64,000 nucleotides of DNA, from NCBI GenBank assembly GCA_016648135.1, contig JADDOH010002142.1, positions 1 through 64,000 of the forward strand. Direction: 5' to 3'. The notes under the pieces are model-generated. The model was not told where the DNA came from, did not search any database, and saw only the letters and a program-made list of their open reading frames with translations. Position numbers and translations under genes: made by a program. This DNA is from Agrypnia vestita (lineage: Eukaryota > Arthropoda > Insecta > Trichoptera > Phryganeidae). Position 1 is the first letter of the stretch, and each line of letters opens with the position of its first letter. Below are positions 46,040 to 56,800 of the stretch, one piece after another.

Positions 46040-46215
46040 TTTTACGCTATAACAGGCTAAGAGGCCCAATCACAGAAGCGAAACGCATCACAAAACACCC
46101 AGGCTTGAGGTAAATCACATATATTAATTGTGACCTCACCGGGATCCGAGCCCGGAACCCTTTGTGTGTGAAGCCAGTGTCCTGCCCACTAGCCGCCTCG
46201 TTGGTTTGGTCGTCA
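46040..46215 (-). repeat. tRNA-derived SINE-like repeat of a second family
   Basis: On the minus strand, GAGGCGGCTAGTGGGCAGGA (A-box region) is followed by CCGGGCTCGGATCCCGGTGA (B box with a stem), then a body to GCCTCTTAGCCTGTTATAGC and an A-rich tail near 46040. The acceptor stem does not close, so it is not a working tRNA. Confidence 0.68.
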
Positions 46216-46777
46216 TGTATTGGGTTGAAAAAAAGACGTGAAGCCTTTTCCAAATGTTTCCTGCTCCAAAGTAGAAACCAACTTTTACATAAATAGAGTG
46301 ATGGCAGATATAAATGGTATTCTATGTATATTGTTGATAGAATTTTCGTTAACTTTGTAGAGTTTCATAATGTTCCTTAAGGATAATTTTAAAATAAAAA
46401 ACCTTAGAAATCTACTTGTATTTATTAACACTATTCGAATTTCAAAAGAATCAATAGCTCTGATCGATATATGTGAATAGTTTATATCTTCACACGTCTA
46501 CTGTACCGTACTGTGTACAACTACTGATTCTTTTGAAACTCTGGTAATGTTAATAAAGTCAAGTAGAGTTATAACATTGTTAATTTTTCAAAATTATCCT
46601 TAACAACGTGGTACTCTATATTTAATTTGTAGCTGTAAGCTGTAAGCATTACTCATCTCGATACTGCAGACAAAATAACTAGATTAATTCATTCTAACAG
46701 TTTACAAGCCAGAAAGTTAACCCTCTTTATAAAAGCTCATAAATGTACATTGCAGCCTTTTCAGAGAAAAAGACAAA

Positions 46778-47378
46778 ATATTGTAACGAGGCTAAAAAAT
46801 AATCACGCACTTCTGTCAAAGTGACAGTTGTTTGAAGTTGGCACAATACGACATTTCCAAAAGTCTGGAAAACGCGAGGAACTTCTCGAAAACGCGGGAA
46901 ACGTCTCGAAATTTCGATAACAGCGTTGGCCAGTATAAATGGACACGCGGGAGTAACCGGAGAGTTATTTTTCGCGCGCGTTGACAGCGATAATACAAGC
47001 GAGGGTAGCCGTGGGCGGCGGTTCAGGCCGGCCAAGCGAGCGGTAGCGGCGAGAAGCCAGTGGTGGCAAGCGAGCGGTAATTCTACAGCGATTCTAGAAA
47101 GGTTCTGACGTAGCGAAATAAAACCGAATCGAAATTAATAAGTGCGAAAATTGATCGAATATTCTAGTGAACAGTGAATAAAGTTTTAAAGCGAATATAA
47201 AGTGTATATTTACGAGTGATAATTTGCGAAACAGTTTAATTTAAGGAATAGCGTTACATTTGATAGTGTTAAGCGACTTTGTACGTTAGTTTAATTAATT
47301 AATCGGTATTCAATAAATCCTGTATTAAATCCCAGCGTTTTCATTAATTCCTCCTGCAGCCACGACACGTGACGATAT
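46778..47378 (+). mobile_element. Solo LTR, copy 1 (Gypsy-like)
   Basis: The sequence begins TGTAACGAGGCT (46782) and ends CGTGACG (47374), flanked by the 4-bp duplication ATAT. It has a TATA box (TATAAAT at 46934) and polyadenylation-type AATAAA sites at about 47117, 47178 and 47310. It aligns along its length with 62991-63605. No internal retroelement sequence lies next to it, so it is a solo LTR left after recombination. Class is inferred from LTR length and the 4-bp duplication. Confidence 0.78.
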
Positions 47379-48090
47379 ATTAAAAGGTTTTATACTAGCT
47401 ATTACAAAAATGACTAGCATAATAAATTCCACTTGTTCTGAACACTCTTTGTACAACAGAGGTTGCAACAAGTATCCCCGACCAGATCATGAAAAACAAT
47501 TCATATTTCCCCCTTCCGACCCAACAACCGTTGTGTGCCGTTTGCTGAATTGTCTCCGACTAAATGGGTTACACATTTTTTATCTCGATATACTCGCCAG
47601 ATCTTCTCGTTAAATAATATCTCCAGTCTGTCCCACGTACCCTTATTATTGCCTCCGCCGCCCACCCTCGACAATAACGCTCGTCCCATTTCGGGAATAG
47701 GGATGGCGACCCCCTAATGGAAGCCTTAAGTCGAAAAGGTCACATTTCACGTCACGGGGATACAATGCCTCTTAACCTTAAATTATGTCCCATAAGGAGC
47801 ATTTTAGTATTTTCATTTTGGCAGACATCGCCCCTTTTGGGCTCGGTAATAACGCAAACGAGTCGGCACTGCAGATCCTCACGCTCCTTGCCTTCTCGGG
47901 GGTCTTTGTGGGTCAAAGCGTTACTTAATTAAATTGCAATAAGATACAGAGCATTCTGATTCGTGATGAACCCAAGCTGATAAATAATTTAGCACATTAT
48001 CGGGTTTCCGGGATTGTTTTGTTGTTTTTTCGTTATACGCAGCTTTATGTAAGGGTGAATATGTATATATAAGTGACGTATGGGATCTTA
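47379..48090. other. Non-coding stretch, mixed composition
   Basis: Bases 47480-47920 are GC-richer than average with pyrimidine-rich runs (47650-47680). Frames of 60-71 codons on both strands lack domains. No family was recognised. Confidence 0.4.
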
Positions 48091-48877
48091 TCTATACCTA
48101 TAAAACTCAATATCTGTCTATCTGTCTGTCTGTCTGTCTGTTCTCTATACAAATCTACACCGTTTGTCCAATTCGATTAAAATTTTGCATACTTATGCTT
48201 TAGGACCCGGCAGGTAACATAGGCGACATTTCTCTTCTATTATTTTACTCCTTCCCCTCCCCATGATATATTTCAGATGCAAATATGTACCGTTCGACCA
48301 ATCGGATTCAAAATTTGGAAACTTATTCTTGGGACCTGGCGGGTAACATTGGCGACATTTTCCCCTTATTTTTTTATCCCTTCCCCTCCTCTTGATATAT
48401 TTTCGATGCAAATCTGTACCGTTTGAACGATCGAACTCAAAATTTGGAAACTTATTCATTAGGACTCGGCGGGTAACATAGGTGACATTTCCTCTCTATT
48501 CTTTTATCCCTTCCGCTCCCCCTGATATATTTTAGATGCAAATCTGTACCGTTTTACCGATCGGCCTCAAAATTTTCAAACTTATTCTTTAGGACCAGTC
48601 GGGGCGACATTTCCCCTTTCCCCTCTAACCCATCACCCTCAGATATATTTTCTTTACAAATCCACACCGCTTCACCGATTGGACCCAAATTTTGCATACA
48701 TATTCCCAACGGAAAAAATATGCCACATTTCTTCCCTAGATATCCTATCTATACAAGATTAAATAGAAACATTTTTTTAATTAGAGGCTTTGCAATACAA
48801 TGGAATATTTGTTTTACCCCACAAATTAATTTTCGACTTAACTCTTAACCCGTGCAAAGCCGTGTACGAACAGCTAG
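48091..48877 (+). mobile_element. Non-autonomous Helitron with internal tandem repeats
   Basis: The element starts TCTATACC after an A and ends CTAG (48874-48877) before a T, the A|TC...CTRR|T arrangement of Helitrons. Near the 5' end is a (TCTG)n run at 48116-48142. Before the 3' end, CGTGCAAAGCCGTGTACG is a decayed terminal hairpin. Its middle is an array of about five diverged units of about 128 bases (listed). It encodes no Rep/helicase. Confidence 0.68.
48142..48720. repeat. Minisatellite, about five units of about 128 bases
   Basis: Units start near 48148, 48277, 48405, 48534 and 48649 with CAAATCTGTACCGTTT-type sequence. Each contains CTCAAAATTTGGAAACTTAT, GGCGGGTAACAT and GGCGACATTT with C/T-rich runs. 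Because two units keep phase on the minus strand, an 88-codon frame (48193-48459) there encodes a repeated motif (NKFPNFE.. CR.CY.PGPK). This is most likely accidental. Confidence 0.78.
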
Positions 48878-48878
48878 T

Positions 48879-49349
48879 AACAGTAGTAAAATAGTTAAAT
48901 AAGAACCGTCAATCAGTTATTTGTGATTGAAAGTGTATATTTAAGACTGTAATTGAGTTGATTTTGGTTACAAAAATAAAAATCGTTTGCGCTTACTAAG
49001 CGTTTTTTAAACTCTTATGTAATGTTGCAATTGCAATAATTATATGCAACAAAGTGCATATAATTTACGCTCCCGGAAGCAGTAATCAGTCCGCTCTCTA
49101 CCTCCGCGGATAAAGGTCGTCTCGACGTTTCGTTGAATAAGAATTCAACGAAACGTCGAGAATCGTTTCTCTAAAAAACATAGGTTTATATAAAATATCC
49201 GCAATTAGTTACAGTTAAAATATCTTATATAATGGTTTTGTTCTTCGTTTTCGGGACATGCGAATATTTATACAGTTTTTTAATGTAATTAAAGTACCTA
49301 CTTAAGTAATTTCAATCGATCTTCTAGACCATCATCTTGCGAAATCTAT
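48879..49349. other. AT-rich stretch with a strong palindrome
   Basis: Apart from the palindrome listed at 49120, no feature was recognised. Confidence 0.45.
49120..49161. repeat. Perfect 19-bp hairpin
   Basis: Arms at 49120-49138 and 49143-49161 pair perfectly around AAGA; the left arm reads TCTCGACGTTTCGTTGAAT. It contains GAAACGTC, also present in the hammerhead-like repeat at 2324-2368, but no full core. Confidence 0.85.
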
Positions 49350-49850
49350 CTAAGTAACTAACTAACCATCACGCCGTTTCCCCGCAGGGGTAGGCAGCAA
49401 GGGTAAAACGCCATATTCTTCTATCTCGGCACACCGCTTTTGCTTCGGCTACATTCATACATCTTCTCATGCAAGCTCTACGGTTCTTGAGGCTTTAAAC
49501 AGGTTCATCATCCAATTTTTTTAGTATTTGATCATGCCAGGTTTTTCGCGGACGTCCTCTATTCCTGTTGCTTTCAACGCTCGCCCCATATATTTTCTTA
49601 ACCGTCCCTTCCTCGCTCATGACCAAACCCTTCTACATGACCAAACCAGCTCACCATTCCTTTCTTTATTCTATCTACCACACTATAGCCGGCATTACAC
49701 TCACTTCTAATTTGTGCATTGCTCACTCTATCGACCAAAGATTTTCCGCACAAGCGCCTTAGTGACCGTATATCCACTGCATTCAGTTTACTTTCAATTC
49801 TTTTTTGCCTATTCCAGGCTTCACCACCATACATCAGAATTGGCACTAGA
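49350..49850 (-). pseudogene. RTE-type LINE, 3' part with (TTAG)n tail
   Basis: The minus strand encodes LMYGGEAWNRQKRIESKLNA, then VDIRSLRRLCGKSLVDRVSN and IKKGMVSWFGHVEG. After a frameshift come NRGRPRKTWHDQILKKLDDE, NRRACMRRCMNVAEAKAVC and RDRRIWRFTLAAYPCG. The 3' end is CGTGATGGTTAGTTAGTTAC. It is the longest representative of the family at 7640 and 19441. It lacks the RT core and contains a frameshift and at least one stop. Confidence 0.85.
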
Positions 49851-50293
49851 ACGCCGAAAATCTAAACAATACAATTGAAAAATGATCTGAGCTGATACGT
49901 GTAATAGAAAAATTATTGTTTAGTATTATGAAGCGACTAGATAACGTATATTGCTTAAAATTTTGTGATGTAATAAATTGATATTGTTTCAAATGTAAGG
50001 ATAAAAAGATATATAAAATCTCAAATGCAAAAATTTATAATAATTACTAAGTAAATAGCCTTTTTTATTACCATTGAGTTTGGCTTTTAATTAGTTGAAT
50101 TATCCAACGATATATAAGTAAAATCACAAAAAAAAATTACGCGACGATTACATTATTCATTTTAAAATTTTCTAAAATACATGTTTTTTGTTTCTTCAAT
50201 AGGACACAATTCTAATTGTAAGGTTTTTTTTTCTTTATATTATATTTTTAACCAATTATAAATAGAATCTTTAATTTCTTTACAATTATTTAT

Positions 50294-51584
50294 TATTAGG
50301 TCCTTACATACGAAATTGGCGTTTAGTATGGGAGGAACATAAAGCCGATTTTTTTTTATTATAATATATTTATTTAATCAAAGTATGTACCATTTCTATC
50401 TATGCACTTTTGCCATCTCATAGGTAGTTCATCGATCCCTTTACTAAAAAAACCATTCGGACGGGAATCAATAAAATCTTTGAAGGCGGTTTGGACTGCC
50501 CCATCGGAGTTGAATTTTTTCCTTTGCAAGAAGTTATCCAAATTTAGAAAAAAATGGTAATCTCTTGGGGCAAGGTCCTGAGAGTACGGTGGATGTCTTA
50601 GACATTCCAATTGAAGCTCCTCTAATTTGGTAGCCGTCTGTTGTGCAGTGTGTGGTCTAGCGTTATCATGAAGCAGCAGTGGCTTAGAGCGATTAACCAG
50701 CCTCGGTTGTTTAGCAGCTAGCTTTTCCATCATGGTTTGCAGTTGCTGACAATAGACATCTGCCGTAATCGTCTGGCCAGATTTAAGAAAGCTGTAGTGA
50801 ACGACACCAGCACTAGTCCACCAAACGCTCACAAGTAACTTTTTTGGAGTCAATTTTCGCTTGGGGCATGGTTTGGCTGGTTCGGCAGGGTTCAGCCATT
50901 GCGATGAGCGCTTCCGATTATCGTACAGGATCCACTTTTCATCACAGGTAATGATTCGATTTAAAATCCCTTCATTATTGTGCCGGTTGAGTAATGCAAC
51001 GCAGCAGTCAACGCGCGTTTGTTGATTTGCTTCACTCAATTCGTGAGGTACCCACCTTTCAAGCTTTTTCACCTTACCAATTTGCTTCAAGTGGATTAAA
51101 ACAGTTTTATCACTAACACCGCAGCCTGCAGCTAACTCGGATGTGGTTTGCGATGGATCCGCTTCCACAATAGCCTTCAATTCTTCATTATCAACTTTGG
51201 TCTCCGGCCGTCCACGGGGCTTGTTCTGCAGGTCGAATTTTCCAGAACGAAAACGTTGGAACCAAAAACGCACTGTGTTTTCTTTTGCGGCACCGTCGCC
51301 ATACACATCATTAATCCTTCGAGCCGTTTCTGCAGCACTGGTGCCACGGTGGAACTCTTACTCGTAAATAACGCGATATTTCAAGTTTTTCATTTTGTAA
51401 ACTGAGTGACGCAAAGAAAAAAACAATTGAGGAAAAAAACAAATGAATTATAATTTTCAAAACACAAATACATGAGTAAATAGCTGTATAAATTTGGATT
51501 TGGAATTCCTAACCAAAGAGAAGATATTTGAGATCAAATTTGCCAGTACGGCAATACGCCAATTTCATATGTAAGGACCTAATA
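50294..51584 (-). mobile_element. Complete mariner transposon
   Basis: Inverted repeats of about 27 bases (TTAGGTCCTTACATAYGAAA, continuing TTGGCGT, one mismatch) lie at 50296-50322 and 51556-51582. TA target duplications are at 50294-50295 and 51583-51584. The element is 1,287 bp, the usual mariner size, and contains one transposase frame on the minus strand. Intact ends and a nearly intact frame suggest a young insertion. Confidence 0.95.
50374..51393 (-). pseudogene. Mariner transposase with one nonsense codon
   Basis: From an ATG at 51393 the frame runs 339 codons to a stop at 50374, close to the usual 345 or so. It is interrupted only by TAA at codon 12 (51358-51360). Residues 30-339 are open. 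The N-terminal helix-turn-helix part includes VRFWFQRFRSGKFD. WVPHEL is present. The catalytic aspartates lie in TCDEKW (about residue 151), LLHDNARPHT (about 243) and DLAPRDYHFF (about 278), with 34 residues between the last two, so a D,D34D mariner. The end RWQKCIDRNGTYFD resembles the group that includes SETMAR's transposase part. A shorter protein starting at the internal methionine (51306) would lack part of the DNA-binding domain. Confidence 0.93.
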
Positions 51585-51619
51585 TATAAAAAATATTATG
51601 TTGCTGGTTTCGAGAATAA

Positions 51620-51995
51620 AAGCTCTTTTAAATCTTCTTCCTTCTCCTTCCTCAGCATTCTTCCTTTCAGTGCTGGATGTAGGCCTCTTCCGTTTTCTTC
51701 CACTCATCTCTGTTTCTCCCCCTTCGCATCCAGGTTCTTCCTGATCACCTTTTGGGAGGTCTTCCGATGCTTCTACTTTTCGTCCAGGGCCTCCACTGTA
51801 GGATTCTGTGTACCCATCTAGTATCCTCCTGTCGAGCTATATGTCTAGCCCACTGCTATTTTAATTTTGCAGTAGGGTCCATAATATCGGTAACTTTTGT
51901 TCGGTGTCTTATTTATTCATTTCTGATTTTATCTCTAAGGCTCACGCCGAGCATCTATTTGCCTTTCCATGGTCCGCTGTGTACACTTTAATTTG
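51620..51995 (-). pseudogene. RTE-type LINE, C-terminal end, second subfamily
   Basis: The minus strand gives MLGVSLRDKIRNE, IRHRTKVTDIMDPTAKLK, QWARHIARQEDTRWVHRILQ, WRPWTKSRSIGRPPKR and DEWKKTEEAYIQH with several stops. Sequence order and wording match the better-preserved copy at 60998-61603. The 3' tail is GAAGGAGAAGGAAGAAGA-like. Confidence 0.8.
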
Positions 51996-52049
51996 TGCTG
52001 AACACTGAATAGTAAAAATCATACACAGATTAAAGTATGCTTAAGTGAT

Positions 52050-52225
52050 TAGCTTATTGGTCTTATGGTTCAGACTCTTGCCTCGTGTTCCAAAGGTCGC
52101 GGGTTCGAACCTCACTCTAGACCAGCAAGTTAGTCTTATTTTCATAGCACAAGCATTTAGCTTAGTTTTAAAATAGCAAGAATATCGATGTGACACGTAT
52201 TCCGTGTTCGAATCTCTAAAGTGTA
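52050..52225 (+). repeat. tRNA-derived SINE-like repeat, copy 3
   Basis: This is the best preserved copy. TTGGTCTTATGGTTCAGACT (A-box region) and AGGTCGCGGGTTCGAACCTC (B box) are followed by CCAGCAAGTTAGTCTTATTT, GCACAAGCATTTAGCTTAG and GACACGTATTCCGTGTTCG. Confidence 0.75.
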
Positions 52226-52984
52226 CACTCTTTTAAATACTCCCCAGTACTCCTTACTGGATATACATGGCGCAGTACTCCGTACTGGATATACTTGCTC
52301 TGTATGTGTGCACCAACGACCTATGAACTATATAAGTTTCCGCGAGCTTTCTTAAAAAATCACAATGTATTTTTATTTTTTCAATTTTGTTCTGCACTCG
52401 TGTTTTTTTAACTGTCACTTGCAATAATGGACATAATGAGTTCGTCCAACGGATCGGGCAGCTTGTCCGCAGATGCGCCACTGCTCAGAGCGCAGATGAC
52501 TAGGGCTGGGGGGTTAAGCTTGCCGAGGCCGTTTAACGACGCCCGTGACGTCATAAAGTGAGGCGTGTTTGGTTAGTCTACCCCTCTGGCGATTACCGGC
52601 AATCTTTGGCCACGGCTTGTATGTAATCAGGTCTAAATTGGCGTCACGAAGGTGCTGCTATGGACAACCTCAAAGATTGAAAGAGGACTGAAGCGTAACT
52701 CGAAATACAAAAAAATGGTCTGTACCCTTGTCTTCCCAATATTTTCCTATTGTACAGAAACACGGAATAATATTATAGATCCTCTTGAAATATGTCGCTT
52801 GTGACACATGCTCCGCGTAGCGAGGGTAATTGTTAATACTAATCGTTTTTTACAGGATTGGAATTCTGCCTGGGGATAACGAAACGGCTTCAAGCCCAAG
52901 TGAGGCAGATCCGGCCTGAATTCTTTACCAACAAAGCTATGCAGTTCTTGCATCTGAACACTCCAGCGCATACATACAAATACA
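52226..52984. other. Non-coding stretch
   Basis: A small duplication of TACTCCNTACTGGATATAC occurs at 52249-52290. A GC-richer block at 52490-52640 contains TGACGTCA, the CRE palindrome. No gene was recognised. Confidence 0.4.
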
Positions 52985-53135
52985 TATCTAATTCAACGGA
53001 ATACGTGTCGCATCAATATTCTTAGTAATCTTGCTTGTGCTGTGAAAAAAGGACTAACTTTCTGGAGTCCTGGGATGGGGCTCAAACCACCAACCACCAG
53101 ATCACTAGACGATGATGATCTTGAACATTACACCA
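52985..53135 (-). repeat. tRNA-derived SINE-like repeat, copy 4
   Basis: The minus strand reads GGTGGTTTGAGCCCCATCCC, AGGACTCCAGAAAGTTAGTC and GCACAAGCAAGATTAC, then GCGACACGTATTCCGTTG, the same order as the copies at 21535 and 52050. Confidence 0.65.
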
Positions 53136-54110
53136 AAAAGCTACTCCACGGTTTCAATGAGGGAGAAATATATTTTTATCTAATCATTATTGAGAATTGA
53201 AATAGAATTTTATCAGTTTGTTAGAACACATAACCTATTCACTTGATTTAGTCCCCCTTGACACTTTTCTATTCTTAAATATAAAAAGACATGAGGAATC
53301 ATCGTTGAGGTGAAACAAATTATAAAGTGTATTGGTTTAGATAAACAAATTCAACCTTTTTTTAAATATACACCTTGCATGAAAATATCGGCTTAAAGCC
53401 CTTCACTTTGCTAGAAATTTTGAAAGGATAAAAAAATTGACAATGGTTTCCTGAAAAAAAATATGTGAGCCTGGCTATCACATATTTCTACAAACTTTGT
53501 ATATTCCAAGCACAGCAGAACCTACTTAGGGCGGGTTTGAAGCATGCTATAATTTTTCATAACGTTTCTCCCAATTCCGAGAAAGTTGAATACTCGTGTT
53601 TGAAGTGTTCAGATTAACGGCCCGAACGTTTCACCTAGTTGGGTTTCCATCCCGCACGGAGCGGGTGGCTAGATGGTTCTCAGGGTAGTTGGAAGGGTTG
53701 AAATGGATTCAACACTGAAATATAATATAAGAAAACTTAATCATTTTACCTCCATTATATTCTTAACTTTTTATTAATATTCAAGTCACTGCCATTTATT
53801 TGTAGCTTCCTGAAAATGATCCAGGTTAAAATTGAATGTCAAAAAAGACGATAGTTTTGTGACGATTGTGGGTTCCCGTCAGTTGTAATGTCCAGATCTT
53901 AGGTCCACTATTTTTGGAGTATCTTAGGCATAGGAAGGCAGTAGCGTGCTGACTTTTGCTACGTGTTTGATCTTCTTTTCTTTACATTTTTTTGCCTGAC
54001 TTTAAGTATTTGTTGACTTCTTGCCTCGTAACTACCATTACCCTCTAATAAAGCCTATAAAGCCTGATAAATATTGTTTTTTGGTCTTCTCTACATATAC
54101 TCTATTTAAG
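53136..54110. other. AT-rich stretch without recognised features
   Basis: No open frame or repeat family was recognised. Confidence 0.45.
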
Positions 54111-54395
54111 GAGCCAAACATCACAAAATTTATTAAGCTGGGAAGACTTCGGTGGCTGGGGCATGTGCAGAGAATCACCGAGCCTCGAGCATCCCTGCTG
54201 AACTCGAGGCCGATAGGGCGAAGGAGCTTAGGAAGATCAAAATTAAGATGTAGTGACAACGTCCTCAAAGACATCTCTGCCTTGGAGCTTCGGAACTGGA
54301 GAGAGCTGGCACTAAACCGAGATGAATGGAGGAGGATTTTTGAGGAGGCCATGACCCATCAAGGGTTGTAGCGCCAAGAGTGATGATGAATATGA
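54111..54395 (+). pseudogene. RTE-type LINE, C-terminal end
   Basis: The plus-strand frame (to the stop at 54369-54371) encodes IKLGRLRWLGHVQRITEPRA, then GRRSLGRSKLRCSDNVLKDI, then LRNWRELALNRDEWRRIFEE and AMTHQGL. This is the classical end of an RTE-like polyprotein. The 3' end continues into a GATGATGAA-like tail. Everything upstream of the last 80 or so codons is missing. The long frame's own start at 54021 lies in unrelated flanking DNA. Confidence 0.85.
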
Positions 54396-55599
54396 AGAAT
54401 CTTTTTAGAGAAAAACAGTTTTTTATAGTTTCAAAGTCCACATTTCTTTCAATAATATTATTTTTATATAAATATTCAATCAACTTATTACTATATAAAC
54501 ATATTTTATGTATGTACGTTTATTAAATATATGTACTGTCAAATTTACAACGACGTTTTTTGACGTTCGGTGGGCGGTTATTCCTGTTTCTTGCGTTGCA
54601 TAAACACATAAAAAATTAACTATTACAGCGAACCACGACGGTCTTACCCGATTCTAATTTTTTCTATAAAATAATAGCCCAAAAAGTCAACAGATGGCAT
54701 TAAAAGGTCAGTTTCACAAAAATTGACATTCATTGTTTTTACCGAGGAGTCTTCATAGGAACTTTTGTCTTGAGATAAATGAGAGTACAAATCTCCTACG
54801 GTAGTCTGGTTTCAAAGATTCTGACTACGAGACCAACCCTTCGCTCCAACCTTTTGCTTGCAACCAACCAAAATGTCAAATTTTTATTTATACGCATGTT
54901 TGAAAGGAAAACTGAGGTGGAAATTGTTTTTAAAAACTTATTCCCAATAAGATGTAGATTTCTAGATTCCAGAGAAATTTCCTGGAGCAGTGACAGGTTT
55001 TTTTGTAGGTATTTCAAGAACACCTTAGTGGGCGATTGCTTTAAAACTCCTCAAGTATGAACCACAAAAATTTAATTGAACAAGAAACAATCGTATGATT
55101 CTGTAGTTCCTTTAGGATCCGTGTCTTTGGATAAGAAACCAAAGATATAAAAGACCAAGCGGATATTCTAGCGGAGGCTACCCAGGGACAGACAAAGGAA
55201 GAGGTGGGCTAACTGTGACTGAAGTAGGATAGAAGACAGCAAAAATGTCAGGGATAGAAGACAGCACAAAGCACGCAATGCTGTCGCTCAATGGAATTGG
55301 CTTCTATACTGCTTATTTAGGCTTCCAAAAGCTCATTATTATTATTTTAGTATCGTTTATCTTATTTTATTTTTAGCGTCCATCTAAAAGGTAAAATGTA
55401 CGTGTAACACGAGGCTATCTTCCAACATATGACCATCCCAAGTCTTTCGCGAATTTCCTCCATTGCTGTTTTGGTTCAATTATTATATATTATTATATAT
55501 ACCTTTCTTCTAGCAAAAACACATTGAATCCATTTCTTCTAAGAACAGAAAGCTTTGAAAAATTAAGTTAAAAAATTTTTTTTTTTTTAATAAATGTGA
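54396..55599. other. AT-rich stretch with one RTE-like scrap
   Basis: Bases 55420-55480 on the minus strand (AACAGCAATGGAGGAAATTC, CGCGAAAGACTTGGGATGG) resemble the RTE family at 7730-7770. Frames of 75-93 codons at 54779-55060 lack a domain. Confidence 0.4.
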
Positions 55600-55820
55600 G
55601 TTATTTTACAAAATTTTGAGGTTCACCATATTTTCTGTGCTTGTCCAGTCCACCATGAATACAACAAAACATTTAATCTCTTACTTCCTACAGTACATGA
55701 CAAGCACTCAAGATGCAGACGAGGTAGAGATTTTGTCAATCTGTCAAGCCAAGAAAGGGCGACCGTGAGGTTGGTTCAGATCTTGAGCTTACGATTAGAG
55801 AATTATTTTTAGCCTCTGTC
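55600..55820 (+). pseudogene. Possible C-terminus of a non-LTR polyprotein
   Basis: An open run of about 70 codons without a start encodes EVHHIFCACPVHHEYNKTFN, later FVNLSSQERATVRLVQILSL, ending in LENYF and a TAG. The HHIFCACP opening recalls the VEHILFECP-type zinc-binding end of several non-LTR polyproteins. The clade cannot be assigned and the match is by eye. Confidence 0.42.
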
Positions 55821-56500
55821 GATAATATCGCACATCAAAGCTCTCGTGCCTTGAAACAAACATTTATTGGAACATAAACAGAATCGAATAGATTGATTAG
55901 GCACAAACAGGAAATGTGGTCTATTTGTGAAACTAATATGATAACATCCAGTACCTACTCCATAACACAGGGTGTCACAAAAAACTGTTGTCCAAAGTTT
56001 ATTTATTTATTTGTGTATGAATACGATGCGTAACTCGATTAATAAAATGATTTACAAATTGACAAATTTAAATAAACACATTTTAAAAAATACGTAAATT
56101 ATAAAAAAAAACAATAATGTAACTTTGGGAGATTCTATTGACGGTTAAAGTGTTAACGACTTCAAAGTTTGCATTTTTCTTTGCAATATTTATCTCACTA
56201 AGTTCAGATATCTTTTTTTTTCAATTTTTATAAATCCATTCAACAGGCACAGTTTACGCGACTACTTCAGTTACTCTAAAGGTGTGCCCTGTCTCCAAAA
56301 GTCGAATGATTCTGAGAAATTCTTATGACCAAGGCATTTTCAGTGTTTTTTTGGTGTCTTTATGTTAAAGTCTTGTTTTACATTCTCTAAACGGCTGCAT
56401 TCATATATTACATTAGATATGTTGATTCATCAAATATATTTCTCTCTGCGGGTTTTATTCATTAGCGGCTTCGTGGGATTCGTAAGTCTATGACCGTGGT
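55821..56500. other. AT-rich stretch without recognised features
   Basis: Low-complexity AT-rich DNA. No family was recognised. Confidence 0.45.
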
Positions 56501-56800
56501 CGCAATACAGAGCACTGTCTATTTCTTTATATCATCTTTATAGTCCAGTTTTTTGGGTCTGGGACTACCTATTGCAGGACGATCTTGACTTCATCGCTCC
56601 ATCTTTGACTTGTCGTCTCCTCGTTCGTTTATTTTGTATATTTATAAGAGCTTTGTGTACACATATGTGTGTGTTCTATACTTAGATACTCTCACTACAT
56701 GTCCCGTTCTCTGCAGTCTCCTTGATTTTCAGAATATCTGGGACGATACATTGTTCCAGAAATTCAGGTCCTTCAAACTTCCCTATTTTCCGCTTGAGTT
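56500..56800 (-). pseudogene. RTE-type LINE scrap
   Basis: The minus-strand translation RWSDEVKIVLQ, a stop, then VVPDPKNW matches the RWSDDIKRIAG..W end of RTE polyproteins. Upstream decayed sequence to about 56800 probably belongs to it. Confidence 0.45.

Noticed and set aside
48193..48459. 88-codon frame with a repeated cysteine motif (CRxCYxPGPK) as a zinc-binding protein
   Set aside because: The repetition follows from the DNA minisatellite, and only two of five units stay open.
48142..48720. Regular 128-base repeats as a CRISPR array
   Set aside because: Units are contiguous, diverged and without spacers, in eukaryotic repeat-rich DNA; they fit a minisatellite in a Helitron.
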